From Siphonodentalium dalli (lineage: Eukaryota; Mollusca; Scaphopoda; Gadilida; Siphonodentaliidae), in contig CP136064.1 of the NCBI GenBank assembly GCA_032622095.1, forward strand, positions 259,449,863 to 259,513,862: 64,000 nt of DNA, given 5' to 3'. Within the stretch, counting starts at the first letter, position 1; every line of letters starts with the position of its first letter. Below the pieces are notes generated by a model. The model was not told the DNA's origin and searched no databases. It saw only the letters and a program-made list of their open reading frames with translations. The translations under genes and the position numbers were made by a program. Positions 1 through 10,736 of the stretch are shown one piece after another.

Positions 1-3
1 CAT

Positions 4-401
4 TTAACCCTTTACCCAACAAACCGGCCAAAACCGGCCAAATAAAGATTCAACAGCCTAAAATATCTTCGGTCTGTCTCAATAGAACCATACAAATATG
101 GATATCATTGGAACCGGCTCATTGACCACATTGTGATAGTTACAGTTAGCCCTGTGCCAATGCATTCTCTTATATATGCGAGTCGACCATAGGTCGCCTC
201 GCATATATAAGAGAATGCATTGGCCTAAAAAAAATCTTTTTTTAACACTTTTACCATTTTTTCTTACATTCTTTAACAATTTTATAATTTTTAATGTGTT
301 AAGCCAATGCTTTCTCTTATATATGCGAGGCGACCTATGGTCGACTCGCATATATAAGAGAATGCATTGGCACAGGGCCCTTCTGTTGGGTAAAGGGTTA
401 A
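4..401. mobile_element. TTAA-flanked MITE with two internal hairpins (piggyBac-like)
   Basis: The element is bounded by TTAA on both sides (4-7, 398-401). Its inverted ends read CCCTTTACCCAACA and TGTTGGGTAAAGGG. It carries two near-perfect hairpins at about 156-228 and 303-371, in opposite orientation, with ~31-bp arms around a 3-nt ATA/TAT apex and one mismatch. TTAA targets and CCC-starting ends are typical of piggyBac-type elements, so mobilisation in trans by such a transposase is inferred. No transposase is encoded. A second copy lies at 22842-23227. Confidence 0.8.
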
Positions 402-651
402 AAACAAATATGCTCACTATGGGCCTATTTCAGCACCAGATGTACATTCTTTATAGGTGTGTTTTCACTGTGGCCCGTGCTATCCAACATAATAACGGGT
501 ATAAGTCCACTATGGGCTTATATCGGAACAAAATAAGTCCAACATGAACCAATATCAATATTTAGGTCCAATATGAACCTATTTGCCCGAGCAGATATTG
601 AAATTTCATAATAATATGATCAGTATATATAAAAGAGTAGGATCTGTCTGT
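402..651. other. No gene seen
   Basis: A+T-rich sequence with short open frames only. A loose motif (tccaatatgaacc, tccactatgggc) recurs every ~40-60 bp between 415 and 590 and looks like degenerate repeat. I see no coding signal. Confidence 0.5.
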
Positions 652-659
652 AATGCGCG

Positions 660-1034
660 CATGGGCGCCGGAAGCATCCAAGGGCAGGGGGACAGAGCCT
701 ACAAAAAGGGCACTTTTCCGCAAAAAAGGGCATTTTCTCCGCAAACTCTGGAAAATAACCATAAATTCATTGTGGCAAAAATCCCTATTTTAATGGTATT
801 TGTCGGTTTTTATGGCCGTTTTGTGATAAAATTGACAAAAAATTAATATTCCTTGTGAAATTGGTGGTATTAATGGACCAAAAAAGTCACATTTTGCTAT
901 AAAAACACGAGATTAAACACACAAAAAGCTTTTTCTGTCTCCAGAAAAAGGGCAAGTCCTGCCCCCGCTCGTCCCCCTTGGTCAAGGGCAGGGTGGTCAG
1001 CTGCCCCCTCTGCCCCCCTCTTCCGGCGCCCCTG
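660..1034. mobile_element. Small hAT-like non-autonomous element
   Basis: The right end, read inward on the minus strand, starts CAGGGGCGCCGGAAG. The left end starts CATGGGCGCCGGAAG. The flanking 8-mers are AATGCGCG (652-659) and CATGCGCG (1035-1042), matching 7 of 8. CAGGGGCG-type ends with an 8-bp duplication are typical of hAT elements. The interior has no transposase. The assignment rests on ends and duplication only. Confidence 0.6.
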
Positions 1035-1069
1035 CATGCGCGTGTCACGCACAAAGGGGCCACAAGCAC

Positions 1070-1380
1070 CTAATGCACAAAGGAGCCAGAGGCCCCTCCA
1101 ACGCTGAATAAAGGCTCTCGATGGGAGCCTGTTTCAGCTGGTACCTAATAATCATTGATGAGTAATTCCCTTATCAAATGTTCACATAATAAGTTCAACA
1201 AATGGTCGTTAGTATTTTACTGAACACCCCTCCAGATATTTAATAGACTATTCCAACATATACTTTTATAATTGAATTGAGAACCCATTTAGTAAAGACA
1301 TGATTAATGCAGTCCAGCGGTTGCGAACCAGATTTGCGATTCACTCACATGACAGGTATTATATGAACGTGTATTATGTT
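1070..1380. repeat. Decayed interspersed repeats
   Basis: Bases 1070-1145 resemble 51365-51425 (rare-GC sequence around a short palindrome near gggagcctgttt). Bases 1146-1312 resemble, in reverse, a dispersed family also seen at 19619-19890, 38880-39060, 55795-55930, 57892-58045 and 63481-63726, with shared words such as aagttcaacaaa and aatagaccattcc. No gene is seen. Confidence 0.5.
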
Positions 1381-1600
1381 TTTTTTCTTTCTGTTCAGTT
1401 TCTTATCTTCTAATTTGCAGAAGATAAAATGCATAATTGAGGTGACTAATAGGTGAACTTCAACTGTGAAACTTCAATCCGTTTACAGGTCTCCCATAGC
1501 AGTTGAGGCCTAAACAGAATGAGGTTCAAAGAGGATGAATTTGGTAATACTATAGCTGGCATCACTAAATTCACCCTCTGGGGACCTCATTTATCCCTGG
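1381..1600. mobile_element. Fragment of the GAATGAGG palindromic hAT-like MITE family
   Basis: It contains the family landmarks: aatttgcagaagataaaatg, tctcccatagcagttgaggc, cagaatgagg, and the mirror half accctctggggacctcatt. The outer ends (CAAGCC...) are missing, so this is an internal fragment or decayed copy. See 56475-56649 for the copy that shows an 8-bp target duplication. Confidence 0.6.
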
Positions 1601-1890
1601 TCCTTGAGGTCCAATTATCTCACTCTCAGTCACATTTAGAATCTCTCTCCCATGTCTGCTGTATACCCAACTGATTTTCTGCAAATTCACACAATTTATT
1701 TCTATGCAATCTGATGCAATTACATTTTCATTCAACATGTCTGTTGCTCTTTTGGAAGTACATTCTTGTGGACTTTAGAACCCTAAATGAAAATAAATTT
1801 TGCCATATATACAGATATGTGAATTTTTTTTCATTGGCAAATTTGGCAAGCTGCAGTGTCAACCCAGGGAAAGAGTATGGGCATCCAATC

Positions 1891-2051
1891 TACAGTAATG
1901 CCCTCAATAATCGACTCCTTAACCACAGCAGAATTATGGGTAACTTTTCAGGATTTAGTCGGAAATATGGCTTATTTCCGACCGTAAATCCTGAAAAATT
2001 ACCCATAATTCTGCTGTGGTTAAGGAGTCAATTATTTAGGGCATTACTGTA
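1891..2051. mobile_element. TA-flanked foldback MITE, short copy
   Basis: It starts TACAGTAATGCCCT and ends with the mirror image AGGGCATTACTGTA. Nearly the whole element is an inverted repeat. This copy lacks the central ~50 bp (the GGAAAGCTCTC apex) found in longer copies such as 6142-6358. CAGTA-type ends inside a TA duplication fit Tc1/mariner or pogo-like MITEs. About 17 copies or partial copies lie in this window. Confidence 0.75.
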
Positions 2052-2819
2052 TTTGTAAAAACAAAAGACCACTGATAATAACCTTCAGTCTGATCAATTT
2101 GAGTCTTATCGAACATCTGTAAATTGACTTTTACATAGTGGTGCTAATATGAAATTACTCATTAGTTAATGGGAATGGGTATGCTATTAAAGAAACTTTA
2201 TTGCCAAAACATATTGAATCTACTAGTAATTGACATGCATAATGATGCATTAATTGAAATTATATGCAAACTTTCTGTTTGAGATTATTAAAAAGACTGA
2301 ATAGAGCCTGGTCCACTTGACTCGATTAATTGATATCAGGAGTACAGGACCATTATATAATTATACCACTGCAACAGTTGTGGGGAGGGTTTACTGGAAT
2401 CAGCTTGTCCATTCGTTTGTCAGTCCATGTGTCCGCCCATTGTCCATCCATCTGTGGGCACAAATTTGTCCACAGTGTTTCTCATCATTTTTTAATCATT
2501 TTCCGTGAAACTTGGCACAGACATCAACCACCATGGGAACCTGCGCACATGCGATTTTAATGTCGATCAGACTTATTTTTGCAGAGTTATTGGCCTTCTT
2601 GACTTAGAATATTTTCAATCATTGACACAATTTTGTCCAGAGTTTTTCTCAGTTCACCACCATGCGATTTTAATGCATGATGAACCCAAGTAAGGGGGGG
2701 GGGGTCGAAAAAAAATTCCAGACACGTATGATTACCTATGAGATATCTAGATCTTAGTGAGAGAGAGAATGTGGGAGGGAGGGAAAGTGCAAACTGTTGC
2801 ATGATTAACCCAGGGGAAA
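2052..2819. other. No gene seen; decayed repeat sequence
   Basis: The stretch 2400-2700 has words common in invertebrate interspersed repeats (gaaacttggcacagacatc, and catgcgattttaatg twice at ~2547 and ~2663). The twice-occurring word marks a weak ~115-bp tandem pair. The short open frames show no recognisable protein. Confidence 0.4.
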
Positions 2820-4080
2820 AGTAGAAAGAGCGATTGAGAGAATTAAGGATAAGGGAGGGAAAGAGCCAGCTACTGCATGGTGAACTCAGAAGAGCATGTA
2901 AGCAATATATAGGTAGATTGGAGAGAGGGAGAGAAAGAATGAGAGGGAGTGAAAGAGCTAATAATGCATGGTGAACTCAGAAGAGCATCTAAGAAATATA
3001 TAGGTAGATTGGAGAGAGGGAGAGAAAGAGTGAGAGGGAGTGAAAGAGCTAATAATGTATGGTGAACCCAGGAGAAGAGCATCTAAGCAATATATAGGTA
3101 GATTGGAGAGAGAGAGAGAAAGAGTGAAAGAGCTACTAATGCATGGTGAACCCAGGAGAAGAGCATCTAAGAAATATCTAGATATTATCATATATAGAGA
3201 GAGAGAGAGAGAGGGAGGGAGAGAAAGAGTAAAAGCAAATTAATGCATGGTGAAACCAGTACCTATACTGATATCTAGATTGTAAAGAGAGGGGAAAAAG
3301 GGAAAGAAAGAGAAGGAGTGAAAGAGAAAACTAACGCATGGTGAACCCAGGAGAAGAGTATCTAAGCAATATCTAGATATTATCATGGTGAGAGAGAGGG
3401 AGAGAAAGAGCAAATTAATGCATGGTGAAACCAGTACCTATACTGATATCTAGATTGTAGAGAGCTAGAGGGGGGAAAGGGAAAGAAAGAGAGGGAGTGA
3501 AACTTTGAAAGAGAAAACTAACGCATGGTGAACCCAGGAGAAGAGTATTTAAGCAATATCTAGATATTATCATAGAGAGAGAGAGAGAGGGAGAGAAAGA
3601 GCAAATTAATGCATGGTGAAACCAGTACCTATACTGATATCTAGATTGTAGAGAGAGGGGGGAAAGGGAAAGAAAGAGAGGGAGTGAAAGAGAAAACTAA
3701 CGCATGGTGAACCCAGGAGAAGAGTATCTAAGCAATATCTAGATATTATCATGGAGAGAGAGAGAGAAAGAGCAAATTAATGCATGGTGAAACCAGTACC
3801 TATACTGATATCTAGATTGTAGAGAGAGGGAAAAAGGGAAAGAAAGAGAGGGAGTGAAAGAGAAAACTAACGCATGGTGAACCCAGGAGAAGAGTATCTA
3901 AGCAATATCTAGATATTATCATAGAGAGAGAGAGAGAGGGGGAGAGAAAGAGCAAATTAATGCATGGTGAAACCAGTACCTATACATGTACTGATATCTA
4001 GATTGTAGAGAGAGGGAAAAAGGGAAAGAAAGAGAGGGAGTGAATGAGAAAACTAACACATGGTGAACCCAGTACTATCC
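2820..4080. repeat. GA-rich minisatellite, ~75-bp then ~160-bp units
   Basis: Between 2870 and 3240 a ~75-bp unit (agagcatctaagaaatatatagg, plus GA runs and tgcatggtgaac) repeats. From about 3240 to 4060 it is organised as a longer unit. That unit alternates aaattaatgcatggtgaaac and actaacgcatggtgaaccc blocks, each followed by TATCTAGAT and a GA tract, about five times. Unit variation lies mostly in the GA tract length. Confidence 0.8.
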
Positions 4081-4666
4081 GATATCTAGATTGTATCGAG
4101 AGAGGCATGGCTCAATAATAGGGTTAAACAAATTGATTAATAACGGAGGTATTGGTGAACTGAGTCAGGTAACAAGGATTGACGTCACCTCCCAAGGGAG
4201 ATTTTACGCCAATATCGATGATACAGTGGACACGATGATGAATTCACATCATAAATAACGTGGTGTTAGATTAACTTTTAGCACATAGCATATCCCCCAC
4301 ATATTACAATTGGCATTACACTTTGACATTTAGTCAGACCTAACTAGTTGACAACCTGATTCTGAGCTGCAATCACACCATTTAAATACCAGGCTGACAT
4401 TCTCATTTCTATATTTCATTTGTAAGAACTCCACTGGGAAATGTTGCTTGATTACCGTAATTTAGCGTAATCATTCTTCTAAATTTTGAGCAAAGGCCGA
4501 GTAATTCTGAGAAATCATTAACCATTTTTCTTCGTCAAAGTCGAAGGGCCTGCTGTGTGCAAAGTTTTCTGCAAATCTCTCCCGGGAGCTACTTAAAACT
4601 AACTTAGTTCAACAGAATATTATCATACTGGGATCACAGCTGCAAACATCTTCGCTTTCAAAGGTG
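4081..4666. other. No gene seen
   Basis: Unique-looking A+T-rich sequence between the GA minisatellite and a MITE fragment. No long open frame, RNA gene or repeat family member was recognised. Confidence 0.4.
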
Positions 4667-4882
4667 CAAATAGTGTGCCTGTCATTTGCAGAATGATCAA
4701 TGTCCCAAGAGTGAGAATTTAGTGACGCTATCCCACACAATGGGCTAGCATCACCAAATTGACCATCTGGGGACTTCATTCTGCTCAGGCCTCAACTACT
4801 ACATGGGAGACCTACGATCAGATTGAAGTTCCCCAGTTGAAGTTGGTGATGTTCACCCATGAGTCACCTTGATTATGCATTT
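4667..4882. mobile_element. GAATGAGG palindromic MITE, partial copy
   Basis: It begins with the subterminal word gtgcctgtcatttgcagaatga. It includes the inner hairpin around gctatcccacacaatgggctagc, and ends in the caggcctcaac...cacccatgagtcacc...gattatgca segment found in the longer family members. The far terminal repeat is absent. Confidence 0.6.
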
Positions 4883-4883
4883 T

Positions 4884-6060
4884 TAGCTCAACTTTACTTT
4901 GTAAAGTTTGAGCTATTGCCATGGCTTTGTCATCCGTTGTGCGTGATCCGTCAACAATTTCCTTTAGCACGGGCTACAGGTCGTACCTTTGGTCGGATCA
5001 TTATGAAATTTGTCATGGCTGTTGACATTGACATGTAGATGGGAACGAGTCATTTTGGGGTCAATCGGCAAAATAACATGGCCACCAGTGGCCATCTTGG
5101 ATTTCAAAATTCAATCCATTAGCACAGGCTACAGGTCGTACTGTTCATCTGATCATCATGAAATTTGTCATGGATGTTAATATTGACATGTAGATGGGAA
5201 CAATCATTTTGGGGTCGTTCGGCCAAAAAACATGGCCACCAGCAGCCATCTTGGATTTTACTCTTTGCATGACTAAATCCTTTGGCACGGGCTACAGGTC
5301 GTAGCTTTGGTCGGATCATCATGAAATTTGTCATAGATGTTAACAATGACATGTAGATGGGAACGAGTCATTTTGGGGTCGTTCAGCCAAAAAACATGGC
5401 CACCAGCAGCCATCTTGGATTTTACTCTTTGCATGACTAAATCCTTTGGCGCGGGCTATAGGTCGTAGCTTTAGTTGGATCTTCATGAAATTTGTCATGG
5501 ATGTTAACAATGACATGTAGACGGGAACAGGTCCTTTTGAGGTTATTCAGCCAAAAAACATGGCCGTTGGAGGCCATCTTGGATTTCAAAATTAAATCCA
5601 TTGGTGCGGGCTACAGGTCGTACTATTCGACTGATAATCATGAAATTTGTCATGGATGTTAATATTGAAATGTAGATGGGAACGAGTCATTTTGGGGTCG
5701 TTCGGCCAAAAAACATTGCCGCCAGCAGCCATCTTGGATTTGACTCTTTACATGACTAAATCCTTTGGCGCGGGCTGTAGGTCGTAGCTTTAGTCGGATC
5801 TTCATGAAATTTGTCATGAATGTTAACAATGACATGTAGATGGGAACGAGTCATTTTGAGGTCATTCAGCCAAAAAACATGGCCGCCAGCAGCCATCTTG
5901 GATTTTACTCTTTGCATGACTAAATCCTTTGGCACAGCTACATGTCGGTTAGACATTTCAATTAGCACCTTTCCTATTCCTCCATTTACTGTCAACCATT
6001 AAATTATTCCCTTACCTAAGTTGAGTTACAGTGTCATTGACACTTTCATTAGACTTGGAG
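4884..6060. repeat. Element with ~150-165-bp tandem units (gccatcttgg family)
   Basis: It opens with a short hairpin (AGCTCAACTTTAC/GTAAAGTTTGAGCT), then gccatgg and a cgttgtgcgtgatccgtc tract. It continues with about six units carrying gggaacgagtcattttgggg, aacatggccnccag, gccatcttggatt and tcctttggcncgggctacagg. It closes with acctaagttgagttacagtg and cattgacactttcatta. The same order occurs at 15783-17714, and a remnant at about 30139-30602. This is a non-coding interspersed element with an internal satellite; its class is unknown to me. Confidence 0.75.
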
Positions 6061-6141
6061 TCGTTTCTCAACATGCATAATTTTGTCCGAGCTTGTATTC
6101 CTACATTTTCCAGTCAATGTTCTTGAAACTTGGCACAGATA

Positions 6142-6358
6142 TACAGTAATGCTCTAAATAATCGACTCCTTAACCACAGCAGAATTATGGGTAACTTTTC
6201 AGGATTTAGTCGGAAATATGGCTTGTTGCCATTCATCGGAAAGCTCTCGGGAGAGCTTTCCGATGAATGGGATATAAGCCATATTTCCGACTAAATCCTG
6301 AAGAGTTACCCATAATTCTGCTGTGGTTAAGGAGTCAATTACTTAGGGCATTACTGTA
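6142..6358. mobile_element. TA-flanked foldback MITE, full length
   Basis: It runs from TACAGTAATGCTCT to the mirror TTACTGTA. The arms are ~105 bp with a central apex GGAAAGCTCTCGGGAGAGCT. This is a good reference copy for the family. Confidence 0.8.
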
Positions 6359-6483
6359 TATCTGTGAGCTCAATTCAACTTTAATTAGTTGAGTTATCCC
6401 ATTTTATCGACTTATAATTTGTCCAACCTCTAGTTATGTTATATCCCAGAATCTATACCAAAAGTTCAGGGATACCATGACAC

Positions 6484-6660
6484 ACAGTAATACCCTAAAT
6501 AATCGACTCCTTAACCACAGCATAATTATGGGTAATTTTTCAGGATTTAGTTGGAAATATGGCTTGTTGTCATTCATCGGAAAGCTCTCCGACTAAATCC
6601 TGAAAAATTACCCATAATTCTGCAGTGGTTAAAGAGTCGATTATTTAGGGCATTACTGTA
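6484..6660. mobile_element. TA-flanked foldback MITE, centre-deleted copy
   Basis: Ends are as in the family. The right arm resumes directly after GGAAAGCTCTCCGACTAAATCC, so about 40 bp of right-arm apex are missing. Arms otherwise match 6142-6358. Confidence 0.75.
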
Positions 6661-6676
6661 GAATTATAGAATAAGT

Positions 6677-6816
6677 TTAACCCTTTGAGTGCCAGGTCGA
6701 TTTTTGTATCAACCCATATACCCTGTGCCAATGCATTCTCTTATATATGCGAGTTGACCATAGGTCGCCTCGTATATATAAGAGAATGCATTGGCCCCTG
6801 GCACTCAAAGGGTTAA
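6677..6816. mobile_element. TTAA-flanked MITE, single-hairpin form
   Basis: It is bounded by TTAA at 6677-6680 and 6813-6816. Inverted ends are CCCTTTGAGTGCCAGG and its mirror. At 140 bp it is almost entirely one hairpin (CCAATGCATTCTC... mirrored) and is the smallest complete member of this group here. Confidence 0.8.
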
Positions 6817-7059
6817 ATAGTAAAATGCACCTGCTGTGCAATTGCAATGGTTTCTGAATGATTCCAGGCAGCATGTGCTGATCGACATATGACCTTTGGT
6901 CACCACTTATTATCGGGGCATATTGAAGTCAATGTAAGCGTGGCATTTAATCCTATTGTTAGGTCCTGAACACAAATTATATTTTCAAGTCTTTTTATCA
7001 ACCAGTTTGTTTAAAATCAATTGGCAAAAAATATGAAGTGCTCTAACAGCATTCTCTAT

Positions 7060-7998
7060 TAACACTTTCGTTACTAAATACTCACCATGTTGATTAGTAA
7101 TTTTCCTTTATGGAGCCCCAGAGAATGATGCACTGATGACTGTTGTCTGCTTCGGTCTGTATGGGGCTCCATACGGGAGTGATATATACAGTAATGCCCT
7201 AAGTAATCGACTCCTTAACCACAGCAGAATTATGGGTAACTTTTCAAGATTTAGTCAGAAATATGGCTTGTTGCCATTCGTCGGAAAGCTCTCACTAAGA
7301 TAGACTCATGTTGTTGATTATTAATTTTCCATAGATAGAGAGAATGATGCACTGATGACTGTTGTCTGGGGGTCCGTATGGGGCTCCATATGGATGTGTT
7401 ATATAATTTAACCCTTTAGTAATATAATTTAACCCTTTCTTTACTAAATACTCATCTTGTTGATTTGTAATTTTCCTTTATGGAGCCCCAGATAGAGAGA
7501 ATGATGCACTGATGACTGTTGTCTGCTTGGGTCTGTATGGGGCTCCATATGGATGTGTTATATAATTTAACCCTATCTTTACTAAATACTCATCATGTTG
7601 ATTAGTAATTTCCTTTATGGAGCCCCAGATAGAGAGAATGATGCATTGATGACTGTTCTCTGCTTGGGTCTGTATGGGGCTCCATATGGATGTGTTATAT
7701 AATTTAACACTATCTTTACTAAATACTCATCATGTTGATTAGTAATTTTCCTTTATGGAGCCCCAGATAGAGAGAATGATGCATTGATGTCTGTTGTCTG
7801 CTTGGGTCTGTATGGGGCTCCATATGGATGTGTTATATAATTTAACACTATCTTTACTAAATACTCATCATGTTGATTAGTAATTTTCCTTTATGGAGCC
7901 CCAGATAGAGAGAATGATGCATTGATGACTGTTCTCTGCTTGGGTCCGTATGGGGCTCCATATGGATGTGTTATATAATTTAACACTATCTTTACTAA
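7060..7998. repeat. ~136-bp tandem array, left part
   Basis: The unit carries tttactaaatactcatcatg, ttgattagtaattttcc, tttatggagccccagatag, a gatgactgttgtctgc segment, tatggggctccatatgg and ttatataatttaac. About six to seven copies are present, with small indels. The array resumes at 13572-13778 and 15603-15750 after two insertions, so it provides the empty-site sequence for both. Short open frames through it are not conserved between units. Confidence 0.85.
7187..7293. mobile_element. Left half of a TA-flanked foldback MITE
   Basis: TACAGTAATGCCCT through GGAAAGCTCTC is present and then stops at the palindrome apex. The ~136-bp array sequence follows directly. The right arm is absent. Confidence 0.75.
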
Positions 7999-8021
7999 TG
8001 TAACAGAACGAGAGAGAGAAG
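7999..8021 (-). repeat. 23-bp direct repeat; left copy flanking the LINE and edge of the 5S-bearing unit
   Basis: Identical to 13360-13382 over 23 bp. It starts TGTAACAGAACG and ends AGAGAAG. Two readings fit: a target-site duplication made by the LINE inserting into the 5S-bearing unit, or a severely truncated second long terminal repeat. The first is favoured because the pre-insertion unit plus CTAA flanks (7995-7998 and 13572-13575) then reconstruct cleanly. Confidence 0.65.
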
Positions 8022-8335
8022 AAGCGGTTCCAAAGATTAAATCGCAATTCCCCAACGCCACGGTCAGTCTGTGTAACATTCCACCTAGGAAGGGAAACAG
8101 TATGGTGGTGAAGGACCACAATTCTACAGCTATCATTGCTAATGAGTTCATGGCCCGATTCTGCGAGCGCAATGCAGGTGTTGAATTTATTGACAATACT
8201 GACAAATTCCAATCGTGTGACGGCGTACGAAAGGAACTATTTAGTGACAAGGACCGAAAGGGCATACACTTTAGTCCGGATGGCAGAGACAAACTGGCTG
8301 AGTCATTTGTTACGACATCAAATGAAACACTTTAG
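8021..8335 (+). pseudogene. LINE ORF1 fragment, SGNH/GDSL esterase-like C-terminal part
   Basis: The frame is open from the truncation point through 8335, with an internal Met at 8102. It shows the FPNATVSLCNIPPR block and, near the end, DRKGIHFSPDGRDKLAESF. The latter fits the D-x-x-H-type last block of SGNH hydrolases (usually D-x-x-H; here D and H are spaced DRKGIH). The N-terminal GDS(L) block is missing because of 5' truncation. Esterase-type ORF1 proteins occur in CR1/L2-related LINEs, where they are thought to assist retrotransposition. A 61-bp tandem duplication at its end shifts the frame. Confidence 0.6.
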
Positions 8336-8388
8336 TCCGGATGGCAGAGACAAACTGGCTGAGTCATTTGTTACGACATCAAATGAAA
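8266..8388 (+). repeat. 61-bp tandem duplication inside LINE ORF1
   Basis: The segment acactttagtccgg...aaatgaaac is present twice, starting at 8266 and 8327, apparently without mismatches. Since 61 is not a multiple of three, it breaks ORF1. Perfect identity suggests the duplication is recent relative to the rest of the decay. Confidence 0.85.
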
Positions 8389-8465
8389 CGGTAAAGGCCA
8401 GCCGAAAACGAAATGCCTCGACCACAAGAATGGAGCAAAGCAAATATGTCAAAATAAACTCGTGA
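8328..8465 (+). pseudogene. LINE ORF1 C-terminus after the 61-bp duplication
   Basis: In the shifted frame the esterase tail (SPDGRDKLAESFVTTSNET) is read again. It continues as a basic tail (KASRKRNASTTRMEQSKYVK) to a stop at 8463-8465. This was probably the native ORF1 C-terminus before the duplication. The basic tail would suit nucleic-acid binding, which is inference. Confidence 0.5.
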
Positions 8466-8466
8466 T

Positions 8467-8771
8467 ATGTGTCCTGCGGTGCAAATCACTTTAGAACTGA
8501 ACTTTGCCACATTGATATTTTTTTCATTTTCAGATAGAACTAAAATATTGAATGCAGAATATGACGATGACGACGATGATGATGATGCTGATGGTGATGA
8601 TGATGATGGTGATGATGATGGTGATGATGATGATGATGATGATGACAGTAACAATGACAATGACGACGGAGATGCTGATTTTGCGGAAAATCTTGACGAT
8701 GCCAACCATGACATTTCCAATGATGACGACAATGACAACGAAAGTGATTTTACTGCTGATGACGAAACGAC

Positions 8772-8804
<33 letters not shown>

Positions 8805-9100
8805 CGACGACGACGATACTGATACTACTGCTGATGATGGTGGTGATGACGATGATGATGATGATGTTGATGCTGATGGTGATAATGATGATGATGATGA
8901 TAGTGATGATGATGATGACGATAGTGATGATGATGATGATGATGATGAATGATGATAATGATGGTGATGGTGATAATAATGATTATGATAGTGACGATGA
9001 TGGTGATAATGATGATGATGATGATGGTCATGGCGATAATGATGATGATGATGATAATGATGATGATGATGACGATGGTGATGATGATGAATCTGGATGT
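8467..9100 (+). repeat. (GAY)n acidic-coding microsatellite tract at the LINE ORF2 N-terminal side
   Basis: Bases 8558-9095 are dominated by GAT/GAC triplets. One frame reads about 160 residues of mostly Asp to a stop at 8950-8952. After a shift it continues Asp/Asn/Gly-rich into the endonuclease at ~9110. In the other two frames the same repeat gives Met/Thr runs and, on the minus strand, Ser/His/Ile runs, which are artefacts. Whether the native protein had an acidic N-terminal extension, or the repeat simply expanded, cannot be decided here. Confidence 0.75.
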
Positions 9101-9304
9101 GACAAAGACGACGATAGGAAAAATAAACTACGCGTATTAGCTATAAACGTATGCGGACTCGAGAAACGCCTGAAATATCCAGAGTTCTTAGATTTTATTA
9201 GTAAATATGATATATTATGCCTCTCGGAAACAAAAACACTTAACGATGTTATAAGGCGGTTATCCCTGGGTTTACAGTATTTCCTACAAATGGAAGGAAC
9301 ATGA
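9090..9304 (+). pseudogene. LINE ORF2: N-terminal part of EEP endonuclease
   Basis: After the acidic tract the frame reads KLRVLAINVCGLEKRLKYPE, followed by DFISKYDILCLSETKTL. These are the N-terminal strand with the Asn and the catalytic Glu (in SETK) of AP-endonuclease-like EEP domains of LINEs. The frame ends at 9302-9304, and homology resumes at once in the next frame at 9301, so one frameshift lies there. The EEP domain nicks target DNA for target-primed reverse transcription. Confidence 0.75.
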
Positions 9305-9897
9305 GTGGATATGTATCCGGGGGTATCGTAGTTGCGGTGAAACATAGTATTGAAAATCATGTCAAATTGGAAGACACAAAGTCTTCATTAGTCACGTGGT
9401 GTAAAGTGGCATCGAGTTATATGGGGGAAGACAAAGACCTTCTTATTGGAGCTGTATATATCCCACCAACGAACACGCGGTATGTAAATGATAACTGGCA
9501 GTCTGAAATAGAGTCGGAAGTACGAGACTTGCGTGCCGAAGCATCTATTTTAATGTTATGTGATTTTAACGCCAGAACAGCACTACTCAAAGATTTCACC
9601 CCGACTGAATGTTTAATTGGCGCGGAACACATATTAGGTGATGAAAGTAACTTGAAAGACGATATCATATGGAGTCGACCAGATTTCGACCCAGGTCCAC
9701 GAGCCACCCAAGATATAGGTAAACCAAATTCATTTGGGTACAGACTTGTTGATATGTGCGACAATATCAAAGTGATAATAGCAAACGGCCGGCTAGGTAA
9801 TGACAATGGAATTGGCATGCTTACAAATCACAATAAGAGTTTAATATGCGCTGGTGAGCTACGATATGGTGGAGACTCTGCACGATTTCTATGTTAA
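9301..9897 (+). pseudogene. LINE ORF2: EEP endonuclease, middle and C-terminal part
   Basis: This 198-residue frame includes GGIVVAVKHSI, LLIGAVYIPPTNTRY and LMLCDFNAR (the D-x-N catalytic pair in GDFN-type position, with Gly replaced by Cys). It continues with NSFGYRLVDMC and VIIANGRLGNDNGIG. The order and spacing match LINE EEP domains. The final His-containing block expected after NGR...T is disrupted: the frame ends FLC-stop, and homology runs on in another frame from ~9891. Confidence 0.8.
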
Positions 9898-10736
9898 TGA
9901 ATTTAGCGAATTTTATTCATTGCGCTCTCACAGTAGAACTATTGGTGGACCCAAAAGTAGATACGCCTAATATACATGACGATGGTAAACTTCCACTGGG
10001 CCCAAAACCAGGTCGATGGGACGGTGATAGGTTATGTGATTTTGTTTCAAACTTCTGCAATACACAAATTGATGATCTATTTAAGTTAGCAGATAATTTG
10101 ACCTCACAAAACGATATTGATAACCTTTGTAGCAATATAGAATACACGTTTTTTCTCGCAGCAACAAAAACGTTCGGTCTAGTCGAGAAAACTAATGTTC
10201 GTAAAAAAAGAAAAGGACCACACTGGTTTGATACCGAGTGCACTAATATGCAAAAGTCATTTAACCGAGCAAAACGAATATATAAGAAACGTCCATCACC
10301 AAATAACAAATTAAAAATGAAAAACGCAGGGAAACAATATAAATCAATTTTAGATGACAAGATAAAAGCTTTCGAAAGACATCGAAACGACTTACTACGT
10401 AGAACTTGCAACAACCCGAAACAATTTTGGAAAACTATCAAGCGAATTAATGCTGATGGTGTGGAACATACTAACACTGATGTCCCAATGAATGATTTTT
10501 TTGAACATTTCAAAACTATTAACGATTCCCAAAATCTAGATAGTGATTTAGATCTCTTATTAAACCAGATGTATGATGATAATGACGACAGTGTATTGAA
10601 TCGTAACATAACCCGAGAAGAAATATTTAATGCTATAGGCCGGTTAAAGGGAAAGAAGTCACCTGGTTCAGACAATATCTTGCCAGAATATATAATTAAC
10701 ACAAAACATTTGATGGTTGATATATATTATACCTGA
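9891..10736 (+). pseudogene. LINE ORF2: linker region and N-terminal reverse transcriptase
   Basis: This 281-residue frame joins the endonuclease to the RT. It has a Lys/Arg-rich segment (RKKRKGPHWFDTEC, SFNRAKRIYKKRPS) and NNPKQFWKTIKRIN, common in LINE linker regions. It ends with the first RT block, ITREEIFNAIGRLKGKKSPG followed by SDNILPEYI. A frameshift near 10733 moves the RT to the next frame. Confidence 0.8.

Noticed and set aside
8552-9304. Met/Thr/Asp-rich 250-codon frame and mirrored His/Ile/Ser-rich minus frames
   Set aside because: These are frame translations of the GAT/GAC repeat; only the last ~65 codons (from ~9110) are real LINE endonuclease.
9417-10702. Minus-strand frames of 133 and 261 codons opposite the LINE
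   Set aside because: They lie antisense to clear endonuclease and RT coding sequence and show no domain of their own.
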